Shown: positions 55,529 to 64,000 of the stretch, piece by piece | Position numbering within the stretch: the first letter of the stretch is position 1 | Layout of the letters: each line of letters starts with the position of its first letter | DNA from: an uncultured Eubacterium sp. | GTDB lineage: Bacteria > Bacillota > Clostridia > Lachnospirales > Lachnospiraceae | Direction: 5' to 3' | DNA: 64,000 bases | Assembly (NCBI GenBank): GCA_947642745.1 | Contig: CANRTU010000004.1 | Span: 35,307-99,306 of the forward strand | Position numbers and translations under genes: made by a program | Notes under the pieces: generated by a model | Databases searched by the model: none | The model's input: the letters and a program-made list of their open reading frames with translations, nothing else | What the model was told of the DNA's origin: nothing

Positions 55529-56692
55529 ATGATATCAATTTTTACACCGGCATATAACAGAGCATATATATTAGAGAATTTATATTATTCGTTAAAAACG
55601 CAGACAAGTTATGATTTTGAATGGATCATAGCGGATGACGGTTCCACAGACGGAACGGAGGGGCTGATTTGTTCATGGATGCAGGAAACAAAACTGTTTC
55701 CGATCAGGTATAAGAAGTTTGCGCATGGAGGAAAACACCGTGCAATTAATGCTGGAGCAGCTATGGCAGAATACGAAGCTTTTTTTATTGTTGACAGTGA
55801 TGATTTTCTGACAGAAGATGCAGTCCATTTCATTAATACAGAGTTTGAAAAAATAAAGGATAAGGAACAGTATGCCGGTATATCTGGATTACGATGTTTT
55901 GTGGATGGAAACGTGATTGGAGGAAAGCCGGCATTTGAGAATTTTGTAGATGCGACAAATTTTGAACGGGAAAGGTATGGTCTGTTGGGCGATAAAGCGG
56001 AGGTTTATAAAACATCCGTTTTGAGAAAATATCCGTTTCCTGAATTTGATGGAGAAACTTTTCTGACAGAAGCTGTTGTATGGGATGCCATTGCATTTGC
56101 AGGTCTGAAGATTCGCTGGTTCAATAAACCAATTTATTATACAGAATATTTGCCAGATGGACTTTCAAAAAATTACTATCAGAAAATGAAAGAAAATCCT
56201 CACGGATATGCAGAATGGATACGCAGGGAGAGAAATTATGGCAATATGAAGAGGGATGAATTAGAGTACTTAATGTATCAGTATGTTGAACGGAGTGAAC
56301 AGACCGGAGATCAGATTTGTGAGATTTTGGATATAGAAGAAGAGGAGTGCAGTCGTTTACTGAAAAGAAAAAGCAGAATTGTGGAAAAACTGCAAAATGA
56401 AATACAAAGCCATGAAATAAAAAATATGGCTTTGTATGGATACGGTTATAACGCACATCGTCTGATGGAATATGCAGATTACATGGCGGTAAAAATAGTA
56501 TATGTAATCGATAGAAATTATAAGGACATCCATGATAAGCCGGCCTTTTCTTTGAACATGGAGATACCAGATGTTGATAGTATATGTATTACATTAGGTG
56601 TGCCGGAACCCGGACTGAAAAATCTTTTGGAAAGAAAAATGCCGGGAACATATATCTGGCAGTTAACAGACATCGTAGCGGATGAGTGGTAG
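55529..56692 (+). CDS. family 2 glycosyltransferase with C-terminal Rossmann-like module
   Basis: 387 residues; ATG with GAGGTG upstream. A GT2 domain occupies about 1-230: ISIFTPAYNRAYILENLYYSL, WIIADDGSTDGTEGL, FIVDSDDFLTEDA. The C-terminal part (about 295-387) is the module (KNMALYGYGYNAHRLMEY ... VYVIDRNYKDI ... DSICITLGVPE). Here it follows rather than precedes the catalytic domain. It transfers a sugar from an NDP donor in the cytosol. Confidence 0.85.
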   Translation: MISIFTPAYNRAYILENLYYSLKTQTSYDFEWIIADDGSTDGTEGLICSWMQETKLFPIRYKKFAHGGKHRAINAGAAMAEYEAFFIVDSDDFLTEDAVHFINTEFEKIKDKEQYAGISGLRCFVDGNVIGGKPAFENFVDATNFERERYGLLGDKAEVYKTSVLRKYPFPEFDGETFLTEAVVWDAIAFAGLKIRWFNKPIYYTEYLPDGLSKNYYQKMKENPHGYAEWIRRERNYGNMKRDELEYLMYQYVERSEQTGDQICEILDIEEEECSRLLKRKSRIVEKLQNEIQSHEIKNMALYGYGYNAHRLMEYADYMAVKIVYVIDRNYKDIHDKPAFSLNMEIPDVDSICITLGVPEPGLKNLLERKMPGTYIWQLTDIVADEW

Positions 56693-56766
56693 AAACAGCT
56701 GATCAGATATCAGGCAGAGAAAGGGGATTTTTTTATATTGGAAACTGGGCAGAAAGGAAATGATGT

Positions 56767-58029
56767 ATGATAAGAGCTTATGTATTTGGGATAGGGAAAG
56801 GAGAAAAGTATTTAGAACGTTGTCTGTTAAAAGATGTTCGTATCTGTGGATACATTGATAATTATAAAGCGGAGAGGATGGATTCTTACGGGGGCGTACC
56901 GGTTATTCATCAGGAAAGCCTGCATGAGCCATATGATTTTGTTATTGTAACATTAATGCAGTATAAAAAAATAAAGCATTTGTTATTGGAACAAGGGATT
57001 CCGTCTGAAAAGATCATTTGCTTTTTTGATATGAAAGATGCATCGGAGGAAAAGAACTGGAAGCTGATCGACGCATTTCGGTGGCGGCTGGAGTTATTGT
57101 GGAAACATTATACGGAAATTGCCATACCATCTATGGATAATATGGAATATGAACTGTATGCAGATGAGGAACAGATTAGAAGACAGTGTCCACGGATTAT
57201 GGATGCACAGACAACGATTGATATTTTATGCAGGGAACAGAAATCCCTGGCCAGATTTGGGGATAATGAATTTGAACTTATGTGCGGACGCCTGCGGGTA
57301 AATTACCAGGATGTAGATAATATGCTGGCGGAACGGCTGAAAGAAGTGCTGCAGTCCAATGAGGAAAACCTGTTAATTGCCATTGCGGACAATTATGGCT
57401 CACTGGCTAAGTATACGGAGGAAGCGGCTAGGGATATACGAATGTATCTGACAAGAGAAGTGCGCAGAAATCATATGGAACTTCTGGATATGGACAGACA
57501 GTATTATGATGCCTATCTGTCAAGACCATATCTGATGTACAGGGACAAGGAGCAGGCAAAATATCGCTTTGAGAATCTGAAGAAGTTGTGGAAAGGCCAG
57601 GATGTTTTGATTGTGGAAGGTGCCCATACGAGGTTTGGGGTGGGCAATAATTTACTGGAGGGTGTGAAAAGTATCAGACGGATTCTTGTGCCTGACAAGA
57701 ATGCATTTGACAGATATGAACAGATCAGAGAAGCCGCCAGCAGAAACGGAAGGGGGAAACTGGTGCTTTGTGTGATCGGTCCGACGGCTACAGTTTTGGC
57801 GTATGATTTGTCGAAAGACGGTTATTGGGTGGTGGATATCGGACAGGCAGATACAGAGTATGAGTGGTTTCTTCAGGGAACAAAGGAGAGATGCAGTGTG
57901 AAATATAAGACAGTCAGTGAGGTGGCTCATTATGGGGATACAGATGTGCATGATACTGTAAATGAAATAATGGAATCTTATTACGGTGAAATAATAGAAG
58001 AAATAGAAGGATCATGTATTCAAAAATGA
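56767..58029 (+). CDS. GT-D type glycosyltransferase (DUF1792-like) with N-terminal Rossmann-like module
   Basis: 420 residues. Residues 1-90 are the module (IRAYVFGIGKGEKYLER ... ICGYIDNYKAERMDSYGGVPVI ... DFVIVTLMQY). Residues about 155-415 match the GT-D fold of DUF1792/SP_1767-like enzymes: LARFGDNEFELMCGR with the DxE motif, AIADNYGSLAKYTEEA, EGAHTRFGVGNNLL and VVDIGQADTEYEW. GT-D enzymes add glucose in serine-rich repeat protein glycosylation in streptococci, a protein-glycan precedent. Confidence 0.78.
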   Translation: MIRAYVFGIGKGEKYLERCLLKDVRICGYIDNYKAERMDSYGGVPVIHQESLHEPYDFVIVTLMQYKKIKHLLLEQGIPSEKIICFFDMKDASEEKNWKLIDAFRWRLELLWKHYTEIAIPSMDNMEYELYADEEQIRRQCPRIMDAQTTIDILCREQKSLARFGDNEFELMCGRLRVNYQDVDNMLAERLKEVLQSNEENLLIAIADNYGSLAKYTEEAARDIRMYLTREVRRNHMELLDMDRQYYDAYLSRPYLMYRDKEQAKYRFENLKKLWKGQDVLIVEGAHTRFGVGNNLLEGVKSIRRILVPDKNAFDRYEQIREAASRNGRGKLVLCVIGPTATVLAYDLSKDGYWVVDIGQADTEYEWFLQGTKERCSVKYKTVSEVAHYGDTDVHDTVNEIMESYYGEIIEEIEGSCIQK

Positions 58030-58074
58030 TGGCATAGAAAAGCATAGAGGCATACATAAGAGAGGCAGCAGGAT

Positions 58075-59289
58075 ATGAATGCGGAGAAGGAATACACAGG
58101 CCGGCAAAAAGAAAAGATATATATTATTGATGAATCCGGGCATACAAAAGGATACAGATTTCAGGATGCGGCAGTTATTATCAATCTGTATTATATTGGA
58201 GGGATAGAAAAATATATCCGGTATATGGAAGAGATTCCGGAAGAGATTCCGGTCTATGTATTTTCGTCCCAGGAGAAAGTATTAGAGATTGTCAGAATGA
58301 ACGGCAAAAGAGAGAATCTGTATTGTTATGGAAAACCGAATCGTGGTCGTGATATCAGTGCATTACTTGTTGCAGCCAGAAGTATAACAGATCGATATGA
58401 CAGAATTTGTTTTTTGCATGATAAATCAGCGAATACAGAATATTTGAAATCAGATGTTGAAGAATGGACAGAGAGTTTATGGAAAAACACAATTGGTTCG
58501 TTGGAATTTATCAGGGGAGTTCTGGAAATATTTGAAAAGGAAAAGGATATCGGACTGTTACTTCCCCCACAGCCATATGGAGAATTTTATTCAGACTGGT
58601 ATTGGGATCCATGGAGACAAAGATTTGCACAAATGGAGGAACTGGCAGGAAGGTTTCATGTTCAACTAAAAAAGGAAGAACCTGTTTCTATTGGCACCAT
58701 GTTTTGGGCAAGGACGGCAGCGTTAAAAAAACTACTAAATTATCCATGGACATATGAAGTTTTTCCGGAAGAACCTATGCCGATGGATGGAACAATCAGT
58801 CATGCGATAGAAAGAAGTTTAGGATTTGTGGCGCTTGATGCAGGATACCGGGTAGGAACGATTATGGAAAAGAAGTATGCGGAAAGACTGCTTTTGCGGA
58901 CGCAGAAGGATATGCGCATGATGTTCTGGCATCTTCATAAGAAGGAACATATTTTTAATATGTTTCAGCTGAGAAATCTGGAACAATGGGAGCATGATGT
59001 CAGGAGGTTTTGTAAAGAGAAAAAAGATATATATATATATGGAGCAGGTAATTATGGGATAGCCATTCATGCATTTCTGTATGACAGGGGAATTGCATGT
59101 ACAGGGTTTGTTGTAAGCTGTGGACATAGAAAATCAAGACATGTGCAGGGGCTGGACGTATATGAAGTGAATGAACTGGCACATAGAAAGAGAATAGGGA
59201 TTATCATTGGTGTGAGCTATGAATATAGGAATAACGTGGCAGGTATCCTGGAGAAATCTGGTCTGATGGATTATATGGAAGGATTTTAA
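58075..59289 (+). CDS. RgpF-like (rhamnan synthesis F) protein with C-terminal Rossmann-like module
   Basis: 404 residues. The RgpF-like part (about 20-290) has AAVIINLYYIGGIEKYI, GKPNRGRDISALLVAA, RICFLHDKSANTEYL, IGLLLPPQPYGEFYSDWYW and SIGTMFWARTAALKKL. Residues about 318-404 are the module (KDIYIYGAGNYGIAIHAFL ... GFVVSCGHRKSRHVQG ... IGIIIGVSYEYRN). RgpF family members take part in rhamnose-glucose polysaccharide assembly. Confidence 0.8.
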   Translation: MNAEKEYTGRQKEKIYIIDESGHTKGYRFQDAAVIINLYYIGGIEKYIRYMEEIPEEIPVYVFSSQEKVLEIVRMNGKRENLYCYGKPNRGRDISALLVAARSITDRYDRICFLHDKSANTEYLKSDVEEWTESLWKNTIGSLEFIRGVLEIFEKEKDIGLLLPPQPYGEFYSDWYWDPWRQRFAQMEELAGRFHVQLKKEEPVSIGTMFWARTAALKKLLNYPWTYEVFPEEPMPMDGTISHAIERSLGFVALDAGYRVGTIMEKKYAERLLLRTQKDMRMMFWHLHKKEHIFNMFQLRNLEQWEHDVRRFCKEKKDIYIYGAGNYGIAIHAFLYDRGIACTGFVVSCGHRKSRHVQGLDVYEVNELAHRKRIGIIIGVSYEYRNNVAGILEKSGLMDYMEGF

Positions 59290-59331
59290 GGGTAAAGATT
59301 GTATATAAATACTTTCACATAGGAGGTAAGT

Positions 59332-61443
59332 TTGACAACAGAAGATCAGTATATATATGAACAATTTTGCAAAAATTTTTTGAATCGTGTATCTGTGACT
59401 ATTGTGATTTATGGAACCGGGATACATACAAAAAGGCTTCTTGAAAAGATTCCGGCAAAGAGGGTTGCCGGGCTTATGGACAGAGCAAAAACGGGGCAGA
59501 GCTTATTTGGAAAAAGAGTGCTGTCTTATGAGGAAGTGGCAGCTCTGCCAAATGTCTGCATCGTTATTCTTGCCAGAAATGCGGTGATTAATGTGATATA
59601 TCGAAGGATTGAATCGTTTGTGTCCCTGCATGGAATCCCCGTTTTTGATATTAATGGAAAGAGGCTTTGCATTCGTGAGGTTGAAAATGCAGAAAAAGAA
59701 TGTTTTGTCCAAAAGGAACAGCAGCTGACGGCAAAGATCGCACAGGCAGATGTGGTTTCTTTTGATGTATTTGATACACTTTTATACAGACGTGTTATGA
59801 AGCCGTCAGATGTTTTTTTGTTGATGGACGGAATTCTTGAAGATAAACCATACCTGTTTTCAAAGGAGCGGCACAAGGCAGAGGAAGAACTTCCGGAAGA
59901 CAGTAATTACAATATTTATGATATATACCAATATTTTGGGAAAAATACCGGAGAGACAGACTCAGAGATAATGCGCATTCTGAAGCTTGAGATTGAGACC
60001 GAAAAAAAATCGGCGGGACGGCGGGAAAAGATGTGCAGTTTACTGGAACAGTCTGTAAGGCAGGGAAAAGATGTGTACCTGATTTCGGATATGTATCTTG
60101 ATAGTCAGATGATGGAAGATATATTAACATACCACAGTATTACAGGGTACAAAAAATTGTATGTATCATCGGACTATCAAACCTCAAAGCAGGAAAAGCT
60201 GTTTGAAATTGTCCGCATGCAGGAGCGACTGGAAGAAAGAAAATGGCTGCACATTGGGGATAATTTATTTGCTGATATTTATGCGCCAAAACGGTATGGC
60301 ATAGACACATTTCGTGTATATGGCACGATGGAAATGCTTGGACAGGGCATTTATGCCGGAATCATGGAAAAATGCCATTCTTTGGAAGAGGGCATGGTGG
60401 CAGCAGTTTTTGCGGGTATCGCATATCAGGATCCGTTCGGAATGTTTTCTGGGAACGGGAAACTTGTTGTTTCCAATGCGGGAACGCTGGCAAAACTTCT
60501 GGCTGCGCCGCTTGTGATGAAATATATGGCGACGCTTCTGGCAGAGATACGGCAATACGGGGATGTCCAGGTTTTATTTCCATCCAGGGACGGATATCTC
60601 CTGAAAAAGATTTATGATCATATTGCGAACATTGGCAGAATCGGCAGTATACAGGAATCAAAGTATATTTATACGTCCCGGCGTGCGGCATTGATTGCGG
60701 CAGCGAAAGATGCAAAAGATATTGATTTTATTATTGGGCTGCCAGATGAGCAGGGGTGGGGGATCTGTGGAAAAATCAGCAGACGGTTTGGACTGGAACT
60801 GCATGAGGAATATAGCTCTGTGAACGATGTTCCGGCAGAATTGAAAGAAAAGTTGTTGAATATCTGCAGGAAAGAGCGGGAGAATTATACATCATATTTA
60901 AGAGAAGAAGGTTTTTTTCAGAAAAGAGGCATTTTTGTAGATCTGATTGCGGTAGGTACGGTACAGGATGCGTTACAGCGCATTACAGGAAAAGAGCTGT
61001 ATGGTTATTATTTTTTACGGAGACGTCCGGACAGCCGTTATACTGAAAATCTGTGCTGTACTTCTATGTACTCAGAGTCTGGTGATTTTGAGCCGGGTGC
61101 AAATATATATAAATATTACTATTTTTTGGAAAATATACTGACTTCTTTTGAACCAGCTTTTTTACGTGTTGGGGATGATGGGGATAAGGAATTTTTTAAG
61201 GAAATGCGGACAGATGCCGTGTTATCCCAGGTCAGGGAAATGCACGATGCAGTGTTTGGATATTGTATGGAGATGTCCGGATTATATCCGGATATATACG
61301 CAATGAATGCGCCGTTAGACATATATGAGGAAATACTTGGTTTTTTTGACAGTAACCTGATCGATATTGCACCGTCTATTCTGGGGAGTCTTGTCAATCA
61401 TGATGAATTATTAGGAAAAACGGTTACAGATTTCAATCGTTAG
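59332..61443 (+). CDS. large HAD-superfamily protein with N-terminal Rossmann-like module
   Basis: 703 residues; TTG start with AGGAGG at the right distance. Residues about 20-120 are the module (VTIVIYGTGIHTKRLL ... AGLMDRAKTGQSLFG ... VCIVILARNAVI). A HAD phosphatase-like domain follows at about 140-330, with VVSFDVFDTLLYRR (catalytic DxD pattern), DVYLISDMYLDSQMMED and LHIGDNLFADIYAPKRYGI. The C-terminal half (about 360-700) is found in similar proteins of polysaccharide loci but has no known fold to me; it contains LFPSRDGYLLKKIYDH. The function is unknown. Confidence 0.7.
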   Translation: MTTEDQYIYEQFCKNFLNRVSVTIVIYGTGIHTKRLLEKIPAKRVAGLMDRAKTGQSLFGKRVLSYEEVAALPNVCIVILARNAVINVIYRRIESFVSLHGIPVFDINGKRLCIREVENAEKECFVQKEQQLTAKIAQADVVSFDVFDTLLYRRVMKPSDVFLLMDGILEDKPYLFSKERHKAEEELPEDSNYNIYDIYQYFGKNTGETDSEIMRILKLEIETEKKSAGRREKMCSLLEQSVRQGKDVYLISDMYLDSQMMEDILTYHSITGYKKLYVSSDYQTSKQEKLFEIVRMQERLEERKWLHIGDNLFADIYAPKRYGIDTFRVYGTMEMLGQGIYAGIMEKCHSLEEGMVAAVFAGIAYQDPFGMFSGNGKLVVSNAGTLAKLLAAPLVMKYMATLLAEIRQYGDVQVLFPSRDGYLLKKIYDHIANIGRIGSIQESKYIYTSRRAALIAAAKDAKDIDFIIGLPDEQGWGICGKISRRFGLELHEEYSSVNDVPAELKEKLLNICRKERENYTSYLREEGFFQKRGIFVDLIAVGTVQDALQRITGKELYGYYFLRRRPDSRYTENLCCTSMYSESGDFEPGANIYKYYYFLENILTSFEPAFLRVGDDGDKEFFKEMRTDAVLSQVREMHDAVFGYCMEMSGLYPDIYAMNAPLDIYEEILGFFDSNLIDIAPSILGSLVNHDELLGKTVTDFNR

Positions 61444-61470
61444 AGGCAGGGATATAGAGGAGGGTGGGTA

Positions 61471-62649
61471 ATGTACAGTTTAAAAGAAATATTATCTGGC
61501 GGATTTTCTTATATATGGATATATGGAGCGGGAAAAACAGGAAGAAAATTGTGGAACGGGTTGAACTTTCTGCAAATAAATGTGAACGGAATTGTCGAGA
61601 GTGTATATACAGGAAAGGTTGTTGCGGGAACAGAAATCTGCAGTCTGAAAAATGTCGAAACACCGCCGGATTTGACAGCGTTTATTATTACAACACCCGA
61701 AAATTCTCATAAAGAAGTAATTTCCCGTCTGAAACGGGCAGGATATGGAAATATTTGTGTATGGGGATCAGATACATTGTGTGAATTATGGACACTTCCA
61801 GACTATACATTCGAGGATCGCAGGAAAGGAATGGGTACATGCTGTTTTGTATTGGCCGGTTATAAGGAGTACCTGTGGGAACGTGTATTTATGCGGCTTT
61901 CCCGGTTTGTGCCACACAATATTGATATTTGCATTATTTCATCCGGAATATATAGCGGTGAACTTGCGAAAAGATCCAGAGAGCAGGGATGGTCTTATTT
62001 ATCAACAGAAAAAAATAGTGTGACTTTAGCTCAGAACATTGCCTATGCACTTTTTAACGGTTATGAATGGGTTTATAAAATGGATGAAGACATTTTTGTG
62101 ACGGAGCATGTATTTGAAAGTCTTTGTAAGGCATATTGTGAGGCACAGGCAACGTCTAATTACCAGGTAGGAATAGCAGTGCCATTGATGCCACTTAATG
62201 GGTGTTCGTATCGTACGATCCTGGAGAAAACCGGAAAAAAAGAAGACTATGAAAAGAAGTTCGGAAGAATTGTAATTGGCGGGAATCCGGAAAGTGCAAT
62301 TGAAAAGAATCCGGAGAGTGCGGTTTTTATGTGGGATGAGTGTCCGCATATTGATGAAATGAACCGTATGTTTACGGATGGAAAATTGTATGCGGTCTGC
62401 AATGTCAGGTACAGCATAGGGTTTATGTTGATGCAGCACTCTTTTTGGGAGGAAATGCAGGGATTTTATGTATCGGGAGGGACTGACATGGGAGCAGATG
62501 AAGAAGAGCTTTGCGGAAGCTGTATGAACCGTTCCCGTGCAATTATTATTAGCCAGAATGCTGTGGCAGGGCATTTTTCGTTTGGCCGCCAGACAGAACG
62601 GATGAAGCAGTTCTACATAGAAAAACCAGAGAAATTTGAAATTTGTTAA
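61471..62649 (+). CDS. GT-A-like glycosyltransferase with N-terminal Rossmann-like module
   Basis: 392 residues; ATG with GAGGAGGG upstream. Residues 1-95 are the module (YIWIYGAGKTGRKLWNGL ... GIVESVYTGKVVAG ... TAFIITTPENSHKEVI). Residues about 115-390 look like a GT-A transferase: GTCCFVLAGYKEYLW, IDICIISSGIYSGE, YEWVYKMDEDIFVTEHVF with the metal-binding DED, then GGTDMGADEEELCGSCMNRSRA. I do not recognise the exact family. It overlaps the next gene frame slightly. Confidence 0.65.
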   Translation: MYSLKEILSGGFSYIWIYGAGKTGRKLWNGLNFLQINVNGIVESVYTGKVVAGTEICSLKNVETPPDLTAFIITTPENSHKEVISRLKRAGYGNICVWGSDTLCELWTLPDYTFEDRRKGMGTCCFVLAGYKEYLWERVFMRLSRFVPHNIDICIISSGIYSGELAKRSREQGWSYLSTEKNSVTLAQNIAYALFNGYEWVYKMDEDIFVTEHVFESLCKAYCEAQATSNYQVGIAVPLMPLNGCSYRTILEKTGKKEDYEKKFGRIVIGGNPESAIEKNPESAVFMWDECPHIDEMNRMFTDGKLYAVCNVRYSIGFMLMQHSFWEEMQGFYVSGGTDMGADEEELCGSCMNRSRAIIISQNAVAGHFSFGRQTERMKQFYIEKPEKFEIC

Positions 62650-62659
62650 GGTGGGAAAG

Positions 62660-63709
62660 ATGTTAAAACTCGCAATTTATGGTGCAAGAAGTATTGCGCT
62701 GGGTGCGGCGCTTGCAGTACAGAGATTATATCCGGAGTGCAGACTCATAGGCTTTATTGTGAGCAGTATTGCGGATAATCCATCTTATCTGGCAGGAGTG
62801 CCTGTTATTCAATTAAATACGTTATTAGAAAAAGATGTCCATGTTTTGATCGCTACGTCAGAGGATACTCATGCAGTAATTATAAAATCCCTGCTTGCTC
62901 ATGGTATTACGGAATATACCTGTTTAAACTGGGAAAAGGAAGAAGTTCTGATGAAGCGTTATTACGAGAAAATTGGAAAATTTATGTCTATACAATGTCT
63001 ATGGAAGCAAAAATACACAGCTGAAGTTTATATAGCTAAGTTTTATAAAGACAAACCATTAAAAGAATCTGAAGGCCTGCCAGAGTGGCTGATACCGATT
63101 CAGGTCGGGACTGTGCTTACAGATAAACGTGTAGCAGAAGTGTGGGATGACAGTGGTGAAAACATTTCGGCTAAAAATGTCAATTACTGCGAATTAACAG
63201 CTCTTTACTGGATATGGAAAAATCGTCTGGATGCACCGGATTGTGCTGCGTATAGCGGATTGTTCCATTACCGCAGGTTTTTGAATATTACGAGCGAAGA
63301 TGTAATCAGGATGGAACAAAAGGATATAGATGTAGTGCTGCCGTTTCCAACTGTTCATGAGCCGGATATTAGTGAACATCATGCCAGATATGTAAAAGAG
63401 TCTGATTGGGAGGCTATGTTGCAGGCATTGGCTGAATTACGGCCAGAGTATGCGGAACAGTTTACGGATATTTTAAAGCAGCCGTATCTTTATAATTATA
63501 ATATACTTGTTGCAAAAAAAGAAGTGCTTAAAGATTATTGTGAATGGCTGTTTCCAATTTTAAAGAGAACAGAAGAACTGAGCAGTCCCAAAGGATGGGA
63601 ACGGGCAGACAGATACATCGGGTATTTAGGTGAGAATTTGTTAACATTGTATTTCTTTGTACATAAAGGATTAAGGATATGCCATGCAGGTAGAAAAATG
63701 CTGGTGTAA
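62660..63709 (+). CDS. DUF4422-type glycosyltransferase with N-terminal Rossmann-like module
   Basis: 349 residues from ATG 62660 with AAGGTGGGA upstream. Residues 1-95 are the module (LKLAIYGARSIALGAALA ... GFIVSSIADNPSYLAGVPVI ... VHVLIATSEDTHAVI). The rest matches the DUF4422 family: IPIQVGTVLTDKRVAEVWDD, NVNYCELTALYWIWKN, YSGLFHYRRFLNIT and NYNILVAKKEVLKDYCEWLFPIL. These proteins occur in exopolysaccharide loci. It is the last gene of the island. Confidence 0.8.
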   Translation: MLKLAIYGARSIALGAALAVQRLYPECRLIGFIVSSIADNPSYLAGVPVIQLNTLLEKDVHVLIATSEDTHAVIIKSLLAHGITEYTCLNWEKEEVLMKRYYEKIGKFMSIQCLWKQKYTAEVYIAKFYKDKPLKESEGLPEWLIPIQVGTVLTDKRVAEVWDDSGENISAKNVNYCELTALYWIWKNRLDAPDCAAYSGLFHYRRFLNITSEDVIRMEQKDIDVVLPFPTVHEPDISEHHARYVKESDWEAMLQALAELRPEYAEQFTDILKQPYLYNYNILVAKKEVLKDYCEWLFPILKRTEELSSPKGWERADRYIGYLGENLLTLYFFVHKGLRICHAGRKMLV

Positions 63710-63730
63710 TGAATTCTTATAATCTTACTA

Positions 63731-63864
63731 TGATTGTCCACAGCCTGACATATTCCTGGCTCAAGGCCGATCATGCAGGACGGGTGACCGGGGCGGTGGT
63801 GCATGTGTTTATTTCAGATTCTGCGAAAGATGGGGTATTTATTGAAAATATGCTGGAGCATTAA
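63731..63864 (+). pseudogene. broken remnant of the spoIVB 3' end
   Basis: From 63790 the frame reads GAVVHVFISDSAKDGVFIENMLEH and stop, against GAVTHVFISDSTKGYGVFIENMLEH in spoIVB. By hand, that stretch of about 78 bp has roughly 11 mismatches and one missing codon. Just upstream, CCGATCATGCAGGACGGG (63767-63784) matches the PIVQDG coding region. A 4-bp loss and other small changes before and after it destroy the frame and the GMSGSP active site. Similarity fades near 63731. It has no start and is not functional. Confidence 0.85.
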
Positions 63865-63880
63865 CAGGTAAAAATTTAAG

Positions 63881-63916
63881 AAACGTTTCTGTCCGGTATG
63901 GGTGGAAACGTTTTTT
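63881..63916 (+). terminator. second spoIVB-type terminator
   Basis: AAACGTTTC (63881-63889) pairs with GAAACGTTT (63905-63913) around a 15-nt loop and runs into T. The same stem, at the same place after the stop, follows the intact spoIVB. Confidence 0.88.
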
Positions 63917-63992
63917 GTTTTGCTGATTACATAAGAAAACTAATTGTAAACGGTAGATAGTAGGTACCTATACAAAACAGGAGCAAACCTGT

Positions 63993-64000
63993 ATGATAGA
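63993..64000 (+). CDS. start of a gene cut by the window edge (spo0A expected by synteny)
   Basis: ATG at 63993 preceded by AGGAG at 63979-63983, a good ribosome binding site. Only the first codons are in view. In Firmicutes the gene after spoIVB is normally spo0A, so this may be it; the sequence itself does not show that. Confidence 0.35.

Larger units (their letters stand above)
36181..63730 (+). other. genomic island: glycan decoration locus inserted between two spoIVB 3' ends
   Basis: About 27.5 kb of visibly more AT-rich DNA, with all genes on the + strand. It begins after the spoIVB terminator and ends about 20 bp after the last glycosyltransferase gene, where a diverged spoIVB remnant with its own terminator begins. 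It contains sugar-synthesis, glycosyltransferase and methyltransferase genes and no housekeeping genes. No active integrase or transposase is visible; the one recombinase-like gene is catalytically broken. The remnant's divergence argues for exchange with a related chromosome rather than a recent duplication. Confidence 0.7.

Overview
The window looks like a chromosomal segment of an anaerobic, spore-forming member of the Clostridia, most likely Lachnospiraceae. The support is the sporulation genes spoIVB and a spoIIM-like gene, the oxygen-sensitive radical-SAM activator nrdG, Gram-positive ribosome binding sites and a Gram-positive LexA box, and the conserved Firmicute gene order nusB-xseA-xseB-ispA-dxs-tlyA-nadK-argR-recN-spoIVB. 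No genus is claimed.

Layout. 1-4.7 kb: a truncated MATE transporter, a secreted GH5-like protein with an altered active site, a sensor-kinase remnant, a PIN-like protein and a HIT protein. 4.7-9.8 kb: an unusual sigma-factor-like/cyclophilin fusion, a PatB/MalY-type C-S lyase and prfC. 10-16.4 kb: SOS-controlled recA, recX, rny, a Nudix hydrolase, a SpoIIM-like protein and a XerD-like recombinase. 16.6-24.4 kb: DAHP synthase, nrdG, tRNA-Arg(CCG), an SH3b-repeat protein, rluF, ligA and a small hypothetical gene. 24.6-36.2 kb: the asp23-nusB-...-recN-spoIVB housekeeping block. Scattered through the core are at least five palindromic, MITE-like elements sharing AGAGCGTG-type ends.

36.2-63.7 kb is an AT-richer genomic island of about 27.5 kb, essentially all on the + strand, inserted just after the spoIVB terminator. 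A diverged, broken second copy of the spoIVB 3' end with its own matching terminator lies at the far end (about 63731-63916), so the island is bracketed by two spoIVB ends. Its first part holds an epimerase, a radical-SAM protein, a serine-recombinase-like protein that has lost its catalytic residues, and a nonulosonic-acid module (PseB, PseF, PseI, a GNAT acetyltransferase and an RmlD-like reductase; PseC and PseG are not seen). The second part is a run of glycosyltransferases, methyltransferases, a WbsX-type protein and a HAD protein. Twelve of these proteins carry, or consist only of, a small Rossmann-like module with an IYGxG-type loop, fused at either end to unrelated catalytic domains. 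One methyltransferase gene is interrupted at a run of eight G, consistent with phase variation.

As a whole the island reads as a glycan decoration locus using a pseudaminic-acid-like sugar and methylated sugars. No flippase, polymerase, ABC exporter or priming transferase is present, which fits cytoplasmic glycosylation of a protein (for example flagellin), or dependence on export genes elsewhere. All assignments are by reading the sequence; no database search was run.
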